Positions 17,001 through 26,992 of a DNA stretch of 64,000 bases are shown piece after piece. This DNA comes from Pseudomonas sp. ICMP 561 (GTDB taxonomy: Bacteria > Pseudomonadota > Gammaproteobacteria > Pseudomonadales > Pseudomonadaceae), in NCBI RefSeq assembly GCF_002699985.1, contig NZ_LKBT01000069.1:206905-270904 (forward strand), in the 5' to 3' direction. The position numbers and the translations under genes were made by a program. The stretch's first letter is position 1; every line of letters starts with the position of its first letter. The notes below the pieces were generated by a model. That model did not search any database, was not told the origin of the DNA, and saw nothing but the letters and a program-made list of their open reading frames with translations.

Positions 17001-18395
17001 TTAGACCGTAGCCTGAGCACCTTCAAACCAGGCGAGTTTCTCGCGCAGCTTGACCACTTCACCCACGATCACCAATGTCGGCGCATGGACTTCATGCTCC
17101 GCCACCATTCGTGGCAAATCGGCCAAGGTGCCTGTAAACACCCGCTGACTGGAGGTGGTGCCCTGCTGAATTAAAGCTGCCGGCGTATCAGCGGATCGAC
17201 CGTGCTTGATCAGTTGCTCGCAGATGATCGGCAGACCGATCAGGCCCATGTAAAACACCAAGGTCTGTGCAGGCGCTACCAGATCGCTCCACGGCAAATC
17301 ACTGGTACCGTTTTTCAAATGCCCGGTGATGAAACGTACTGATTGCGCATGGTCACGGTGAGTCAGCGGAATACCGGCATACGCCGCGCAACCGCTGGCT
17401 GCCGTGATACCTGGTACGACCTGAAAGGGAATGCCGTGAGCGGCCAGTTCTTCGATCTCTTCACCGCCACGGCCGAAGATGAACGGATCACCGCCCTTCA
17501 ACCGCAGAACGCGCTTGCCCTGCTTGGCCAGATCAACCAGTTGCTTGTTGATCTCGTCTTGCGGCACTGCGTGCTCCGCGCGGCGCTTGCCGACATAGAC
17601 ACGCTCGGCATCGCGTCGGCACAGATCCAGAATTGCCGGGGCCACGAGGCGGTCATACAGCACCACATCGGCCTGCTGCATGAGCCGTAGCGCACGGAAG
17701 GTCAGCAAGTCAGGATCACCCGGACCTGCACCTACCAGATAAACTTCACCGGGAGCATGCGGCGCATCGCCTGCAATCTTGGCGATCAGCAGACGCTCGG
17801 CTTCAGCGCCCTGCCCGGCCAGTTGCCGGTCAGCAATCGGGCCCTGGAAAACCTCTTCCCAGAAGGCGCGACGCTGAGTGACGTCCGGAAACAGATTCTT
17901 CACCTGACTACGGAAACGCGCCGCCAGCCCAGCAAGCTGGCCATAAGTCGACGGAATCCAGGTTTCCAGCTTGGCACGAATCAAACGCGCCAGCACCGGA
18001 GCGTCGCCGCCGCTGGAAACCGCGATGACCAGAGGCGAGCGATCCACGATGGCAGGGAAGATCACGCTGCACAGAGCAGGCGCATCCACCACGTTGACCG
18101 GTACACAACGCCGCTTGGCATCCTGAGACACCTGAGCGTTGAGAGGCTCGTCATCGGTGGCAGCAATGATCAGCACACAACCGTCCAGATCACTGACGTT
18201 GTAGCCACGCAAAATCAGATGCCCGCCACTTTTCTCAACCAGCTCACGCAGTTGTGGCTCGATCTCTGGCGCGACTACCCGAATTACAGCACCGGCCTCG
18301 GCAATGAGGCGGGATTTGCGCAATGCAATCTCGCCACCGCCCACGACCAGCACTTGGCTGCCACGCAGGTTATGGAACAGCGGCAGAAATTCCAT
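17001..18395 (-). CDS. cysG: Siroheme synthase (multifunctional CysG)
   Basis: 464 aa, three activities in one chain. The N-terminal ~200 residues are the NAD-dependent precorrin-2 dehydrogenase/ferrochelatase (VLVVGGGEIALRK at about 15-27). Residues ~215-460 are the SAM-dependent uroporphyrinogen III C-methyltransferase (VYLVGAGPGDPDLLT, and LRLKGGDPFIFGRGGEE). The product, siroheme, is the cofactor of sulfite and nitrite reductases. The ATG lies directly behind the serS stop (TAGATG), so both genes form an operon with crcB and rarA upstream. Confidence 0.95.
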   Translation of the reverse strand: MEFLPLFHNLRGSQVLVVGGGEIALRKSRLIAEAGAVIRVVAPEIEPQLRELVEKSGGHLILRGYNVSDLDGCVLIIAATDDEPLNAQVSQDAKRRCVPVNVVDAPALCSVIFPAIVDRSPLVIAVSSGGDAPVLARLIRAKLETWIPSTYGQLAGLAARFRSQVKNLFPDVTQRRAFWEEVFQGPIADRQLAGQGAEAERLLIAKIAGDAPHAPGEVYLVGAGPGDPDLLTFRALRLMQQADVVLYDRLVAPAILDLCRRDAERVYVGKRRAEHAVPQDEINKQLVDLAKQGKRVLRLKGGDPFIFGRGGEEIEELAAHGIPFQVVPGITAASGCAAYAGIPLTHRDHAQSVRFITGHLKNGTSDLPWSDLVAPAQTLVFYMGLIGLPIICEQLIKHGRSADTPAALIQQGTTSSQRVFTGTLADLPRMVAEHEVHAPTLVIVGEVVKLREKLAWFEGAQATV

Positions 18396-19676
18396 CTAGC
18401 CGATGACCTCAAGGCCGCCCATGTAAGGTTTGAGCACGTCCGGCACACGGATCGAACCGTCAGCCTGCTGGTAGTTTTCCAGCACGGCAACCAGAGTACG
18501 GCCAACTGCCAGACCCGAACCGTTCAGGGTATGAACCAGTTCTGGTTTGCCGGTTTCCGGGTTGCGCCAGCGAGCCTGCATGCGGCGCGCCTGGAAATCA
18601 CCGCAGTTGGAGCAGGACGAAATCTCGCGGAATTTATCCTGACTAGGAATCCAAACTTCCAGGTCGTAGGTTTTCACAGCGCTGAAACCCATGTCGCCGG
18701 TGCACAGCGCCAGCACGCGATAAGGCAGCTCCAGCAACTGCAGAACGCGCTCAGCGTTTGCAGTCAGGCCTTCCAGGGCTTCCATGGATTTTTCAGGCTC
18801 GACGATCTGCACCATCTCGACCTTGTCGAACTGGTGCTGACGGATCATGCCGCGGGTATCACGACCCGATGCGCCCGCTTCGCTGCGGAAGCAAGGCGTG
18901 TGAGCCACGAACTTCAAAGGCATCTGTTTGGCGTCGAGGATTTCGCCGGCCACGATGTTGGTCAGCGAAACTTCTGCGGTAGGAATCAGGTACAGATCCG
19001 CCTCGCCTTCACGGGAAATCTTGAACAGGTCTTCTTCGAACTTCGGCAGTTGACCGGTGCCCTGCAAGGCAGGTGCCTGAACCAGATAAGGCGTGTAGGC
19101 CTCTTCGTAGCCATGTTCGTTGATGTGCAGGTTGATCATGAACTGCGCCAGCGCACGATGCAGGCGGGCAATCGGGCCACGCAGCAAAGCGAAACGTGCA
19201 CCGGACAATTTGGCGGCCGTTTCAAAATCCAGCCAGCCGTATTTCTCGCCCAGCGCAACGTGATCCTGAACCTGAAAGTCAAACGAGGCTGGCGTGCCCC
19301 AGGTGCGGACTTCAACGTTTTCGTCTTCGTCAGCGCCCACCGGTACCGACTCGTGAGGCAGGTTCGGCATGCTCAGGAGCATGGCGTCCAGCTCGGCCTG
19401 AATACCATCCAGCTCTTTCTTGCCGGTGTTGAGCTCTTCGGCCATGCGGTCGATGTCGGCCATCAGCGGTGCGATGTCTTCACCGCGTTGCTTGGCCTGA
19501 CCGATGGATTTGGAACGGGAATTACGCTCGGCCTGAAGCTGTTCAGTGCGGGTCTGAACGGTCTTGCGCTGGGCTTCCAGCGCTTCGATGCGGGCAACGT
19601 CCAGTGTAAAGCCACGGGAAGCCAGGCGATCCGCTACGTCCTGAAGTTGGGTACGTAACAGTTTGGAATCGAGCAT
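18396..19676 (-). CDS. serS: Seryl-tRNA synthetase
   Basis: 426 aa, class II synthetase, full length. The N-terminal coiled-coil tRNA-binding arm spans about 30-105 (LEAQRKTVQTRTEQLQAERN). Class II motif 2 is in FRSEAGASGRDTRGMIRQHQ and motif 3 in GSGLAVGRTLVAVLENYQ. It charges tRNA-Ser, a copy of which is encoded at 12270. I chose MLDSKLLR at 19676 as start because longer versions would run into crcB. Confidence 0.97.
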   Translation of the reverse strand: MLDSKLLRTQLQDVADRLASRGFTLDVARIEALEAQRKTVQTRTEQLQAERNSRSKSIGQAKQRGEDIAPLMADIDRMAEELNTGKKELDGIQAELDAMLLSMPNLPHESVPVGADEDENVEVRTWGTPASFDFQVQDHVALGEKYGWLDFETAAKLSGARFALLRGPIARLHRALAQFMINLHINEHGYEEAYTPYLVQAPALQGTGQLPKFEEDLFKISREGEADLYLIPTAEVSLTNIVAGEILDAKQMPLKFVAHTPCFRSEAGASGRDTRGMIRQHQFDKVEMVQIVEPEKSMEALEGLTANAERVLQLLELPYRVLALCTGDMGFSAVKTYDLEVWIPSQDKFREISSCSNCGDFQARRMQARWRNPETGKPELVHTLNGSGLAVGRTLVAVLENYQQADGSIRVPDVLKPYMGGLEVIG

Positions 19677-19692
19677 ATCGTTCTCTCGTTTA

Positions 19693-20067
19693 TCAAAGTC
19701 TGGTAAGGGACAGGCCAACCCATGTCGCGAGCAGCCCGCCGAACACGCTGATACCGGCATAGCCAAGGGCCAACGGCATTTGCCCGCTTTCAAGCAGGCG
19801 CAGCGTATCCAGTGAAAAGGATGAAAAGGTCGTAAGACCGCCAACAAAGCCGACGATAAGGCCGGCGCGAATCTCTATCGGTACTTCCGGGCGCAACAGG
19901 AACAGGCCATAAAGCACACCGATAATCAGGCAACCGACGATATTCACTGCCAGGGTTGCCGCGTAAAAATGCTTCGGCCAGTTCGCGCTGACCCACGTGC
20001 CAGCAGCGAAGCGCAATAATGTACCAGCGATACCGGCAATCGACACCGCAAGAATGGTTTTGAGCAC
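19693..20067 (-). CDS. crcB: Fluoride exporter CrcB/Fluc
   Basis: 124 aa with four transmembrane helices (about 4-22, 33-55, 66-88, 100-120). The Fluc signature is present: N-terminal GTLLRF, central NIVG, and GGLTTFSSFS at about 75-84. It acts as a dual-topology dimeric F- channel. Starts with GTG overlapping the rarA stop. No fluoride riboswitch is seen, as the gene is inside the rarA-crcB-serS-cysG operon. Confidence 0.93.
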   Translation of the reverse strand: MLKTILAVSIAGIAGTLLRFAAGTWVSANWPKHFYAATLAVNIVGCLIIGVLYGLFLLRPEVPIEIRAGLIVGFVGGLTTFSSFSLDTLRLLESGQMPLALGYAGISVFGGLLATWVGLSLTRL

Positions 20068-21389
20068 TACTTTCTCCGCTGACGAGGGCTGGAAGCATCC
20101 AGAGCAGCCAGATGCCTGAGCTTTTCGCCGATTTTCAGCTCAAGACCACGGGGCACCGGCTGGTAATACTGACGCGGTTCAAGGTCGTCAGGGAAGTAAT
20201 CCTCACCCGCGGCGTACGCATCCGGCTCGTCATGGGCATACCGGTACTCTTCACCATAACCCAGCTGCTTCATGAGTTTGGTCGGCGCGTTGCGCAAATG
20301 CAGCGGCACTTCCAGCGAGCCGTGTTCAGTGGCTTCGCGCATTGCAGCCTTGAATCCCATGTACACCGCGTTGCTTTTAGGCGCGCAGGCCAGATAAACA
20401 ATCGCCTGAGCAACGGCTAGCTCACCTTCCGGACTGCCCAACCGCTCCTGAACATCCCACGCCGACATGCATAACGGCAACGCGCGTGGATCGGCATTGC
20501 CGATGTCTTCACTCGCCATGCGCACCACGCGCCGCGCCAGATACAACGGGTCGCAGCCACCATCGATCATGCGCGCAAACCAATACAACGCCGCATCCGG
20601 GTTGGAACCGCGAATGGATTTATGCAGAGCGGAAATCTGGTCGTAGAACGCTTCACCACCTTTGTCAAAACGCCGACGGCTGTCGCCCATCAGGCTTTGA
20701 AGTAGCTCCAGGCTGATTTCCGAGCCATCTTCAGCGAGGTCCGACGCGTTTTCCAGCAGATTCAACATGCGCCGACCGTCACCGTCGGCAGCGGCCATGA
20801 GCATGGCAAAACCTTCATCGCTCAGACTCAACTGATGCTTGCCCAGCCCGCGCTCTTCGGTCAGCGCGCGATTGACCAGCTTGCGCAGCGCGACTTCATC
20901 AAGGCTCTTGAGGACATACACCCGGGCCCGGGACAGCAGCGCGTTGTTGAGTTCAAACGAAGGGTTTTCGGTGGTCGCGCCAATAAAGATCAGCGTGCCG
21001 TCTTCGACATAAGGCAGAAAGGCATCCTGCTGGGACTTGTTGAAGCGGTGTACTTCATCGACAAACAAGATAGTGCGACGGCCGTATTGCCCGGCCTGCT
21101 GCTTGGCAACTTCTACCGCCTGGCGAATCTCTTTGACCCCGGCCAGTACCGCAGAAACCGTCTCAAAGTGCGCATCCGAGACTTTCGCCAGGAGCCGGGC
21201 CAGCGTGGTTTTACCCACACCGGGCGGCCCCCAGAAAATCATCGAATGCAGAGCACCCTGCTCAAGCGCCTCGCGCAAAGGCTTGCCGTGAGCCAGCAAA
21301 TGCTCCTGACCGACGTACTCATCCAGATTGGTCGCACGCAAACGCGCGGCCAATGGTTGTGCAATCGGTTCACTTCGAAACAGGTCCAT
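20067..21389 (-). CDS. rarA: Replication-associated recombination protein A (RarA/MgsA AAA+ ATPase)
   Basis: 440 aa. Walker A is GPPGVGKTT (about residues 53-61), Walker B FVDEVHRFN (about 108-116), sensor 1 is in IGATTENPSFELN, and the C-terminal MgsA/clamp-loader-like tetramerisation domain spans ~260-430. RarA acts at stalled replication forks with SSB and RecQ. I used ATG 21389; a TTG two codons upstream is the alternative. Confidence 0.95.
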   Translation of the reverse strand: MDLFRSEPIAQPLAARLRATNLDEYVGQEHLLAHGKPLREALEQGALHSMIFWGPPGVGKTTLARLLAKVSDAHFETVSAVLAGVKEIRQAVEVAKQQAGQYGRRTILFVDEVHRFNKSQQDAFLPYVEDGTLIFIGATTENPSFELNNALLSRARVYVLKSLDEVALRKLVNRALTEERGLGKHQLSLSDEGFAMLMAAADGDGRRMLNLLENASDLAEDGSEISLELLQSLMGDSRRRFDKGGEAFYDQISALHKSIRGSNPDAALYWFARMIDGGCDPLYLARRVVRMASEDIGNADPRALPLCMSAWDVQERLGSPEGELAVAQAIVYLACAPKSNAVYMGFKAAMREATEHGSLEVPLHLRNAPTKLMKQLGYGEEYRYAHDEPDAYAAGEDYFPDDLEPRQYYQPVPRGLELKIGEKLRHLAALDASSPRQRRK

Positions 21390-21408
21390 GGACAACCGTT
21401 AAAACCTC

Positions 21409-22032
21409 TTATTCCTGAATGACGTCAGCGCCTTTCGGAATCTGGAACTGGAATTTGCTCGCCGGGATCGCCTCATTGGCTTTCACGCCGGTGAACAGGA
21501 TATTGGTGCGTTGGCCGACGCTGTCAATTAGCTGCATGTCATTGATCATGCCGTTACGGAACGACAGACGCAGGCTGTCGAACAGGGTGTCCTTGGTTTT
21601 AGGCTTGAGCGTGAAATCAATCACGCCGCCCGCTTCCTTGGCGGTGATATCAAAACTTTCGCTGATCTTCGACACATCACCGGACAACAACAGTGCCGGC
21701 GTCTGAGTCAGTCGCTGGTCGAGGGTCTTGATGGTGACCTGCTCCAGGTCCGGATCCCACAGGGAAACCTTCTTGCCGTCAGAAACCATCAATTGCTCTT
21801 GCGGCGCATCGGTGTGCCAGTTGAACAGGCCAGGACGCTGCAGGGCCATTTCACCCGAAGTTTCCTGCAACTGGGTGCCGCCGCCGTCCAGGGTCAACTG
21901 GGAAAAACGCGCAGTCAGGGTTTTGGACGTCTCCAGCAACTGAGTCAGACGAGCGACGTCTTTGCTGTCGGCGTGCGCCGGAATCGCGGAGAAAGTCAGT
22001 GCAGTTACCAACAACATGCGGAAAAGACGCAT
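21409..22032 (-). CDS. lolA: Outer-membrane lipoprotein carrier protein LolA
   Basis: 207 aa. A Sec signal peptide (MRLFRMLLVTALTFSAIPAHA, cut before DSKDV) is followed by the LolA beta-barrel fold: LTQLLETSKTLTARFSQL, then the MALQRPGLFNWHTDAPQEQL core. It carries lipoproteins across the periplasm from LolCDE to LolB. An AGGA ribosome site supports 22032; an in-frame ATG at 22044 is possible. It follows ftsK, and rarA comes next. Confidence 0.94.
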   Translation of the reverse strand: MRLFRMLLVTALTFSAIPAHADSKDVARLTQLLETSKTLTARFSQLTLDGGGTQLQETSGEMALQRPGLFNWHTDAPQEQLMVSDGKKVSLWDPDLEQVTIKTLDQRLTQTPALLLSGDVSKISESFDITAKEAGGVIDFTLKPKTKDTLFDSLRLSFRNGMINDMQLIDSVGQRTNILFTGVKANEAIPASKFQFQIPKGADVIQE

Positions 22033-22105
22033 GGGAGTCCTCATTGAGTTCGGTGGAGTCTCGCCAGCTATCGACCGCTGGCGAGGCATTTATGGAAGTG
22101 CGCGA

Positions 22106-24508
22106 TCAGTCGCGCATCGGGGCCGGCGCAATTACTTCACGCGAGCCGTTGGTATTCATGGAGGTCACGACGCCAGCCATTTCCATGGCCTCGATCATCC
22201 GGGCAGCACGGTTGTAGCCAATTTTCAGCTTGCGCTGTACCGCAGAAATCGAAGCCCGGCGGCTTTCCAGCACGAACTTGACCGCCTCGTCATAGAGCGC
22301 ATCGCTTTCGCTGTCTTCGCCGCCCTCACCGCTGCCGCCGTCGAAGCCGCTACCGGCCTCCTCGACACCGGCCAGAATATCGTCGTTGTAATCCGGCGTG
22401 CCACGCAGCTTCCAGGCCTCAACCACGCGGTGTACTTCCTCATCGGAAACAAACGCACCGTGAACACGAATCGGCAAGCTGGTGCCTGGAGGCATGTACA
22501 GCATGTCACCGTGACCCAGCAATTGCTCGGCACCGCCCTGGTCGATGATGGTTCGCGAGTCGATCTTGCTCGACACCTGAAACGCCATACGCGTCGGGAT
22601 GTTGGCCTTGATCAGACCGGTAATCACGTCAACCGATGGACGCTGGGTCGCGAGAATCAGGTGGATACCCGCCGCACGAGCCTTCTGGGCAATACGCGCA
22701 ATCAGCTCTTCGACCTTCTTGCCGACGATCATCATCATGTCGGCGAACTCGTCCACCACCACAACGATAGTTGGCAGCTTGGTCAGCAGCGGCGCTTCAT
22801 CATGAATACTTTCGCGCTTGTAGAGCGGATCGGCCAGCGGCGTGCCTGCGTCCTGAGCTTCCTTGACCTTCTGGTTGAAGCCGGACAGGTTACGCACGCC
22901 CATCTTCGCCATCAGCTTGTAGCGCCGCTCCATCTCGGCAACGCTCCAGCGCAAGGCATTGGCGGCGTCTTTCATGTCTGTGACGACCGGGCAAAGCAGG
23001 TGCGGAATGCCTTCGTAGATCGACAGCTCAAGCATTTTCGGGTCGATCATGATCAGCTTGGCGTCTTCCGGGCCAGACTTGAACAGAATCGACAGGATCA
23101 TGGCGTTTACACCCACCGACTTACCGGAACCGGTCGTACCGGCCACCAGCAAGTGAGGCATCTTCGCCAGGTCGGTGATGACCGGCTTACCGCCGATGTC
23201 ATGACCCAGTGCCAGCGTGACCGGCGACTTGGCGTTGTCGTACTCAGGGGTCGAAAGGACCTCGGAGAAACGCACGATCTGCCGGTCTTCGTTGGGAATC
23301 TCGATACCGACTGTGGTCTTGCCTGGAATGACTTCAACCACACGAACGCTGGTCACGGCCAGGGAACGCGCGAGGTCTTTGGCGAGGTTGGCAATACGGC
23401 TGACCTTGACGCCTGCTGCTGGCTGGATCTCGTATCGGGTAATCACCGGACCCGGATGAATGGAATCCACCGACACTTCGACGCCAAACTCCTTGAGCTT
23501 GATTTCCAGCAAGTGGCCAACGGCGGCGAGAGACTCAGGAGAATAATTGAGCTGCTTCTTTTCCGCCGGATCAAGGATCGAGATCGGAGGCAAGGTGCCT
23601 TCTACGGCGCTATCAACAAACAACGGTGCCTGTTTTTCCTTCAGTACACGCTTGCTTGGCTCCGGTGCCTTGGCAGGAGCAGGCGCAATGACGGCCGGAA
23701 TATGGGTTTCACGAGCGGCCATATGCGTGCTCAAGGCCTTCTCGCGCTCGATCAGACGTTCTTTGGCCTTGGCCTGCTCACGACGATCAGAGGTAGCAGG
23801 CGCTACTACTTCGTTGACGCGGTCATCCACTTCACGCAGTTGTGCAACCATCTGCTTGCGTTCGTTACGCGCCGCCCACCAGTTGTTCACCGCGTCGTAA
23901 AACAGTTCGAACAGATCAAGGGTGATCTTGCCGGTCACATCCATGACCTTGAACCACGACAGATCGGTAAACACTGTAAGACCAAACAGGAACAAGGCAA
24001 TGAATAACAGCGTACTGCCCTGGATATTCAGGGCCTTCTTGGCCATGTCACCAAGAATTTCACCGAGTACACCGCCAGCTGAGCCGGGAAAACCTGCCGC
24101 GAAATGAAAGTGAATATGCGCCAGCGCAGCACCAGCAAGCACCAGAAACACCAGACCTATCAGCCGCCATGAAAAAAGCCAGCCGCTCCACTGCCACGGT
24201 TCATGGCGATGACGAAACACCTGCCAGGCCTTGACGGCCAGCAACAGCGGGAAAATGTAGGCAAAGTAGCCCAGCACCATGAACAGGATATCGGCACAGA
24301 AGGCGCCAGCACGGCCAGCCGCGTTCTGAACCTCCACCGAGCTGCTGGTATGACTCCAGCCCGGGTCGTTCTGGTCGTAGGTCAGCAACGCCATCATCAA
24401 ATACAGGCACAGCGCGCCAAAGGCGATCAATGCACCTTCCTTGAGCCGGTAGTGCAATTGCTGCCGCCAGAGCGGAACGGGGCTGGGTACTGCGGTGGAT
24501 TTCTTCAA
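22106..24508 (-). CDS. ftsK: DNA translocase FtsK
   Basis: 800 aa. The N-terminal membrane part has four to five helices (residues ~25-185), then a short linker (~200-300). The RecA-like motor has Walker A GTTGSGKSVGVN near residue 460 and Walker B IVVVVDEFADMMM near 580. The C-terminal gamma winged helix (residues ~735-795, SISAVQRKLKIGYNRAARMI) reads KOPS and activates XerCD. It links cell division to terminus segregation. Confidence 0.97.
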   Translation of the reverse strand: MKKSTAVPSPVPLWRQQLHYRLKEGALIAFGALCLYLMMALLTYDQNDPGWSHTSSSVEVQNAAGRAGAFCADILFMVLGYFAYIFPLLLAVKAWQVFRHRHEPWQWSGWLFSWRLIGLVFLVLAGAALAHIHFHFAAGFPGSAGGVLGEILGDMAKKALNIQGSTLLFIALFLFGLTVFTDLSWFKVMDVTGKITLDLFELFYDAVNNWWAARNERKQMVAQLREVDDRVNEVVAPATSDRREQAKAKERLIEREKALSTHMAARETHIPAVIAPAPAKAPEPSKRVLKEKQAPLFVDSAVEGTLPPISILDPAEKKQLNYSPESLAAVGHLLEIKLKEFGVEVSVDSIHPGPVITRYEIQPAAGVKVSRIANLAKDLARSLAVTSVRVVEVIPGKTTVGIEIPNEDRQIVRFSEVLSTPEYDNAKSPVTLALGHDIGGKPVITDLAKMPHLLVAGTTGSGKSVGVNAMILSILFKSGPEDAKLIMIDPKMLELSIYEGIPHLLCPVVTDMKDAANALRWSVAEMERRYKLMAKMGVRNLSGFNQKVKEAQDAGTPLADPLYKRESIHDEAPLLTKLPTIVVVVDEFADMMMIVGKKVEELIARIAQKARAAGIHLILATQRPSVDVITGLIKANIPTRMAFQVSSKIDSRTIIDQGGAEQLLGHGDMLYMPPGTSLPIRVHGAFVSDEEVHRVVEAWKLRGTPDYNDDILAGVEEAGSGFDGGSGEGGEDSESDALYDEAVKFVLESRRASISAVQRKLKIGYNRAARMIEAMEMAGVVTSMNTNGSREVIAPAPMRD

Positions 24509-25010
24509 AACGCTTTTATTCCTGCGCTAGAGCGCGAACATCTGGTGATTGACTACCAACGACTGAATCTGCAAAACAATTTGCCATGCCATACAGCTTG
24601 AACGGCAGCTTGCAAAGCGCGCATTGTACGGATTTGTACGCCTGATGCCACGGTAGCATCCTGCCTTGTAAACGGCGTTCTGGCCGGGTAGTTTCGGATT
24701 GTGCTGTCGGATGAAGCCAGCCTTGGCTGATGGTCAAACGCCCCTTGCTCGCCGAACATTAGTCTGGCGTGGACATGGCCCATCTTCAAGCCCCGCCGCA
24801 AACGTTGAATTTGAGCATGCATTCTCTTTTGTGACAAAGACTTATGCCGTATTTTTTAACCGAACGATCAATTGTCCATACGGCTTCACGTATCAAGGAG
24901 CACGCGCAAGACGCTTGCGTGCGACAGACGACCGATTATGACCACGACTGCCGTATGGAGTTGCAATCACGCTGCTTCCCCCGCCCTCCCCTTCCGTAAA
25001 GTGCTGCCCT
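24509..25010. other. ftsK-aat divergent intergenic region
   Basis: About 500 bases between divergently transcribed ftsK and aat. Short minus-strand reading frames have no recognisable product. It should hold both promoters. In P. aeruginosa trxB1 lies here (from memory); no trace of a thioredoxin reductase (CxxC or GxGxxG motif) is visible. Confidence 0.6.
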
Positions 25011-25721
25011 ATGCTGACCTGGCTAAAACGTGACAACCTGATTTTTCCGCCGCTGGAAAAGGCCTTGCGTGAACCCGATGGCCTGCTCGCGGCAGGGGGC
25101 GATCTGTCTCCCGACCGACTGGTGCAGGCTTATCGTCACGGCTGCTTTCCCTGGTTTCAGGATGGGCAGCCCATTCTCTGGTGGTCACCCGATCCAAGAA
25201 CCGTGATCTTCCCTGATGAGCTCCATGTTTCACGCAGCCTTGCCAAACTGATACGTCAGGAGCGCTATCGCGTGACCCTCGATCAGAATTTCGCGGAGGT
25301 GATACGGGCGTGCGCCGGGCCACGTGCCTACGCTGACGGCACCTGGATTACCGGCTCAATCCAGGCCGCTTATCTGGAACTGCACCAACGCGGCTACGCC
25401 CACAGTGTCGAAGTGTGGGAAAACGAAGTGCTGGTTGGCGGGCTTTATGGACTGGCGATGGGGCAGCTGTTTTTTGGCGAGTCGATGTTCAGTCGGGCTG
25501 ACAATGCCTCCAAGGTTGGCTTTGCCACGCTGGTGGAGCGCTTGAAAGCCTGGGGATTCGTGCTGATTGACTGCCAGATGCATACCAGTCACCTGCAAAG
25601 CTTCGGTGCCAGGTCCATTTCACGCAAAGCGTTTTCCGATTTCCTGACTCGCCATCTGGATCAGCCCAATAACGCCGACTGGCTGCCTAGGCGAGTTCAG
25701 CAGGCTGACATACACTCTTGA
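25011..25721 (+). CDS. aat: Leucyl/phenylalanyl-tRNA--protein transferase
   Basis: 236 aa. It transfers Leu or Phe from tRNA to N-terminal Arg/Lys of proteins, creating N-degrons for ClpS-ClpAP. Family motifs are visible: LTWLKRDNLIFPPLEKAL, GLLAAGGDLSPDRL, YRHGCFPWF, WWSPDPRTV and the C-terminal GFVLIDCQMHTSHLQSFGA. It sits 31 bases upstream of bpt and near clpA and clpS, so the whole N-end-rule pathway is clustered. Confidence 0.96.
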   Translation: MLTWLKRDNLIFPPLEKALREPDGLLAAGGDLSPDRLVQAYRHGCFPWFQDGQPILWWSPDPRTVIFPDELHVSRSLAKLIRQERYRVTLDQNFAEVIRACAGPRAYADGTWITGSIQAAYLELHQRGYAHSVEVWENEVLVGGLYGLAMGQLFFGESMFSRADNASKVGFATLVERLKAWGFVLIDCQMHTSHLQSFGARSISRKAFSDFLTRHLDQPNNADWLPRRVQQADIHS

Positions 25722-25752
25722 TAACGATTTATTTTTTGCGGCGGGGGCAATC

Positions 25753-26460
25753 ATGACAGAGCTGGCGCGGCTGAAGTTTTATGCCACTCAACCCCACTCG
25801 TGCAGCTATTTGCCGGAAGAGCAAGCCACCACGCTGTTTCTGGACCCCAGCCAGCCGATGGACGTGGAAGTTTACGCCGATCTTTCGGACATGGGCTTTC
25901 GCCGTAGCGGCGACCATCTTTATCGACCCCATTGTCAAAACTGCAGTGCTTGCGTGCCTGCGCGCATCCCGGTCGATCTTTTTTCGCCTGACCGGCAACA
26001 AAAGCGTATTTTCAAACGCAACGCCGACATTGAAGTGCGCTGCACTAAACCGCGTTTTACTGAAGAATATTTCGACCTCTACCAACGCTACATCGAACAG
26101 CGCCATGCTGACGGCGACATGTTTCCACCTAGCCGCGATCAATTTTCGACTTTTTTAGTACGCGACCTGCCGTTCTGCAGATTCTATGAATTTCGCCTGG
26201 ATAATCGCCTGCTGGCAGTCGCTGTTACCGACGTACTGCCCAACGGCCTTTCTGCGGTTTATACCTTCTACGAACCCACTGAAGAACGCCGCAGTCTGGG
26301 GCGCTACGCCATTTTGTGGCAAATCGCCGAAGCTGCACGCCAGCAGCTGCATGCGGTGTACCTGGGCTACTGGATAAAGAACTGCCAAAAGATGAATTAC
26401 AAGACCCAATATCGGCCCATCGAGCTGCTGACAAACCAAAGATGGATCACTCTTTATTGA
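25753..26460 (+). CDS. bpt: Aspartate/glutamate leucyltransferase (Bpt)
   Basis: 235 aa, ATE/Bpt family (formerly annotated ate). It adds Leu from tRNA to N-terminal Asp/Glu, giving an N-degron. The N-terminal Cys motif is in [15 protein letters not shown] (about 62-76), and the C-terminal domain holds [11 protein letters not shown] and [15 protein letters not shown]. The catalytic N-terminal ATE domain and C-terminal GNAT-like domain are both complete. It forms an operon with aat. Confidence 0.95.
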
Positions 26461-26560
26461 AGACCTTGGCTTAACCGGCATTTTTCGGGCACAATGCACG
26501 CCGCTTTTGCCTGGCGCCACTTGCACCGGGCCACTCATTAGATACCGAGGGCTTTACTGC

Positions 26561-26779
26561 ATGTCGAAAGAAGACAGCTTCGAAATGGAAGGCACTGTCG
26601 TCGACACCCTGCCCAACACCATGTTTCGTGTGGAGTTGGAAAACGGGCACGTCGTAACCGCGCATATCTCCGGCAAGATGCGCAAGAATTACATCCGTAT
26701 TCTTACCGGTGACAAGGTGCGTGTTGAACTGACGCCCTACGACTTGAGCAAAGGGCGCATTACTTACCGCGCTCGATAA
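26561..26779 (+). CDS. infA: Translation initiation factor IF-1
   Basis: 72 aa, an OB-fold protein that occupies the ribosomal A site. [20 protein letters not shown] and the C-terminal [13 protein letters not shown] are canonical. The start at 26561 is fixed by homology; the upstream frame is not conserved. A strong terminator follows. Confidence 0.98.
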
Positions 26780-26790
26780 GCAAGTCTTAA

Positions 26791-26821
26791 CAAAAACGCC
26801 CGGTTTCTGCCGGGCGTTTTT
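26791..26821 (+). terminator. Rho-independent terminator of infA
   Basis: Stem AAAACGCCCGG/CCGGGCGTTTT with loop TTTCTG and a T-run, 12 bases after the stop. Confidence 0.9.
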
Positions 26822-26837
26822 GTGTGCCCGGTTTTTA

Positions 26838-26921
26838 CGTAGGACCGGCTTTAGCCGGGAGGGCAGTTTTCGCGACACCGCAAAACACACTGACCCCCTC
26901 CCGGCTAAAGCCGGTCCTACG
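26838..26921. repeat. REP-type palindrome pair between infA and clpA
   Basis: A perfect 26-bp inverted repeat: 26838-26863 (CGTAGGACCGGCTTTAGCCG...) and 26896-26921, separated by 32 bases. It belongs to the GTAGGACCGGCTTTAGCCGGGAGG Pseudomonas REP family. Confidence 0.85.
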
Positions 26922-26939
26922 ACGATGCGATAACGCCAA

Positions 26940-26976
26940 CAAAAAACCCCGCACCTCTTTCGAGATGCGGGGCTTT
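26940..26976 (-). terminator. Rho-independent terminator of clpA
   Basis: Minus-strand stem AAGCCCCGCATCTC/GAGGTGCGGGGTTTT with a run of Ts, 17 bases beyond the true clpA stop. Confidence 0.85.
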
Positions 26977-26992
26977 TATGGCCCGATAAGAC

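Noticed and set aside
17757..19658. 633-aa plus-strand open frame
   Set aside because: Antisense to cysG and serS; rich in His, Gln and Arg as expected from GC-rich shadow frames.
21962..24007. 681-aa plus-strand open frame
   Set aside because: Antisense shadow of lolA and ftsK, which are unmistakable on the other strand.
24509..25010. Loss of trxB between ftsK and aat
   Set aside because: trxB lies elsewhere in many non-aeruginosa pseudomonads, so its absence here is not evidence of a deletion.
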